A program made the translations under genes and the position numbers. Below the pieces are notes generated by a model. The model made no database searches, was not told the origin of the DNA, and saw only the letters and a list, made by a program, of their open reading frames with translations. Below, piece by piece: positions 62,641 through 64,000 of a stretch of DNA of 64,000 bases; the first letter of the stretch is position 1, and each line of letters opens with the position of its first letter. Origin of the DNA: Oncomelania hupensis. Lineage: Eukaryota; Mollusca; Gastropoda; Littorinimorpha; Pomatiopsidae. Location: the NCBI GenBank assembly GCA_036898135.1, contig CM072516.1:17958376-18022375 (forward strand), written 5' to 3'.

Positions 62641-64000
62641 TGAAAAAAATAACCCACCTTCAATATAATATACAATCAAATACATATATTTGCATATTTC
62701 ATAATTACTTTACTTTTTTTTTTTTTAAATCGATTAACAACTACTAAGCTAAGAATGTATGTTATTGACTTTTGGTATTTTGTGTGTGGTAATAACAAAG
62801 CTACAGATGACAACTTCATGCGTAAAACGCCACAGTGAGTCTATGACACTGTGCACTGTCACAAATCTCTTTCGCCACATGCCAACATAATTATGCACCA
62901 CAGTTATTGGATTCTCCTCCCATATGCGTCCCTACCCGCAAACCACTCCCTTTTTTTTTTAATCAGTTTATAGTCCCCTCTCTTCCCGGTAAGGATTTTC
63001 AGAGAGGAGACTTCCAGTTATCGAAAGCAATGCACTATATAGTGATTATGTTACACGTAGGCCCAGGCGCTGCTTCACGCAAAGGTTTAACGGCTTACCA
63101 TTGTCAATGTACTAAAGACTTTAATTAAACTCCACTTAAACTCTTTTGTTGACCTGTTAAAACTCTTTTGTTGACCTGTTAATGTCTAGAAAACGTAACC
63201 CAAAAAGTATTACGCATTATTTCATCGTAGGACACTACCAGACCTAGTAATACAATCGACCTACCCTACGTATAGAATTGAACTTAGTGGCGTGTGTGAA
63301 GTGACCTTTTCAGCTCTGAACAAACATGAAGCCACCAACCTATTCATATCTCTTTGTTGATCCAATTATTTCGTTTCTTCTTCTTTCTTTTGTTTTCCTT
63401 TTAAAAAATCATAACCAACAACAACAAAAAAACAACAACAACCCTGCTTTGATTATTCTGAAAACTCCCTCTCCCCCCCTCCTTCCCCCCTGCACTCTGT
63501 ATTATAAAAACCGTCGACGAGATTCGATGACAAGTGACAACATTTGTCAGACTGTAGTGTGTGACAGGCATTGAATATATAACAAAATATTATTGGGAGC
63601 AGTATTTTATTAATAATGCTTTCTATGATGTTTTCTCTATTCTGCTAGAATGTTACTGCGTGTGTTCTACGCCGTATAGGAACTCCAAGTCTAAGGGTAA
63701 AAAACGTTACTCTTTTTCTGTTATAACGGTGAGAAAGTCGTTATAAAAACCTTTGAAATGTAAATGAGCCTTTTCCTAACCTAGGTGCGAACCGTTAAAA
63801 TTTCCGTAATGCACTTGAGCAGAACACTACATATATCGAGGGCATGGAAATCCCTGTGGCTTGCTATTACGAGTACTATATGAGGTGTACAATCTACTTC
63901 AAGAAAACAAAAGATTGTATAAACTTATACAGTTCTTCAAGACTAGTGCGACAATCAACAACCGTTTTAGTGAGGTATCGGGATGCCACCCACAGGATCT

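Overview
This is a metazoan nuclear genome window: AT-rich, with spliced genes using GT/AG introns and dense retrotransposon content. The genes are clear orthologues of animal proteins. The repeats (tRNA-headed SINEs ending in a 'gcgctatataaa' or 'ttcgttcgttcg' type tail, an RTE-like LINE with a pentanucleotide tail, Gmr1-type Ty3/gypsy and BEL/Pao elements) fit a lophotrochozoan, most likely a mollusc such as a gastropod. That assignment is an inference; no organism label is visible.

Three protein-coding genes are present. (1) RAD54L-like DNA repair ATPase on +, 14 exons from the Walker A exon (254) to the stop (10221); its 5' exons lie left of the window. (2) A single-exon DnaJ/HSP40 class B gene on - (14456-15544), with a compact promoter holding heat-shock elements, CCAAT boxes and a TATA-like box at about 15.68-15.81 kb. 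(3) A large LAP-family gene on - (ERBIN/LRRC7/densin type: LRRs, disordered middle, one C-terminal PDZ). It has 17 exons between 59454 and 25062, covering about 1,367 residues; its 5' exons lie right of the window. RAD54L and the DNAJ gene converge; the DNAJ and LAP genes share orientation.

Most other content is mobile DNA. A RAD54L intron carries a decayed Ty3/gypsy pol (2.6-5.0 kb). An intact RTE-like LINE (17430-20780, 1035-aa ORF) lies between the DNAJ and LAP genes, and five 5'-truncated relatives are scattered through the window. The 18.9-kb LAP intron (33140-52030) holds a three-deep nest: a LINE copy (12-bp TSD) is split by an intact 9.05-kb Ty3/gypsy element with 2.1-kb LTRs (5-bp TSD GCGAT). 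One LTR of that element is split by a 7.74-kb BEL/Pao element with 2,113-bp LTRs (5-bp TSD GTAAG) that encodes Gag only. The gypsy polyprotein has integrase upstream of reverse transcriptase, the Gmr1 arrangement. Other LAP introns carry TIR elements with 6-bp TSDs, a perfect 49-bp hairpin and a LINE copy with a 5' inversion; SINEs and a pogo-like MITE lie at the right end.

The three host genes have no evident shared pathway (homologous recombination, chaperone, cell polarity/junction scaffold). No rRNA, functional tRNA, CRISPR array or prokaryotic signal was seen.
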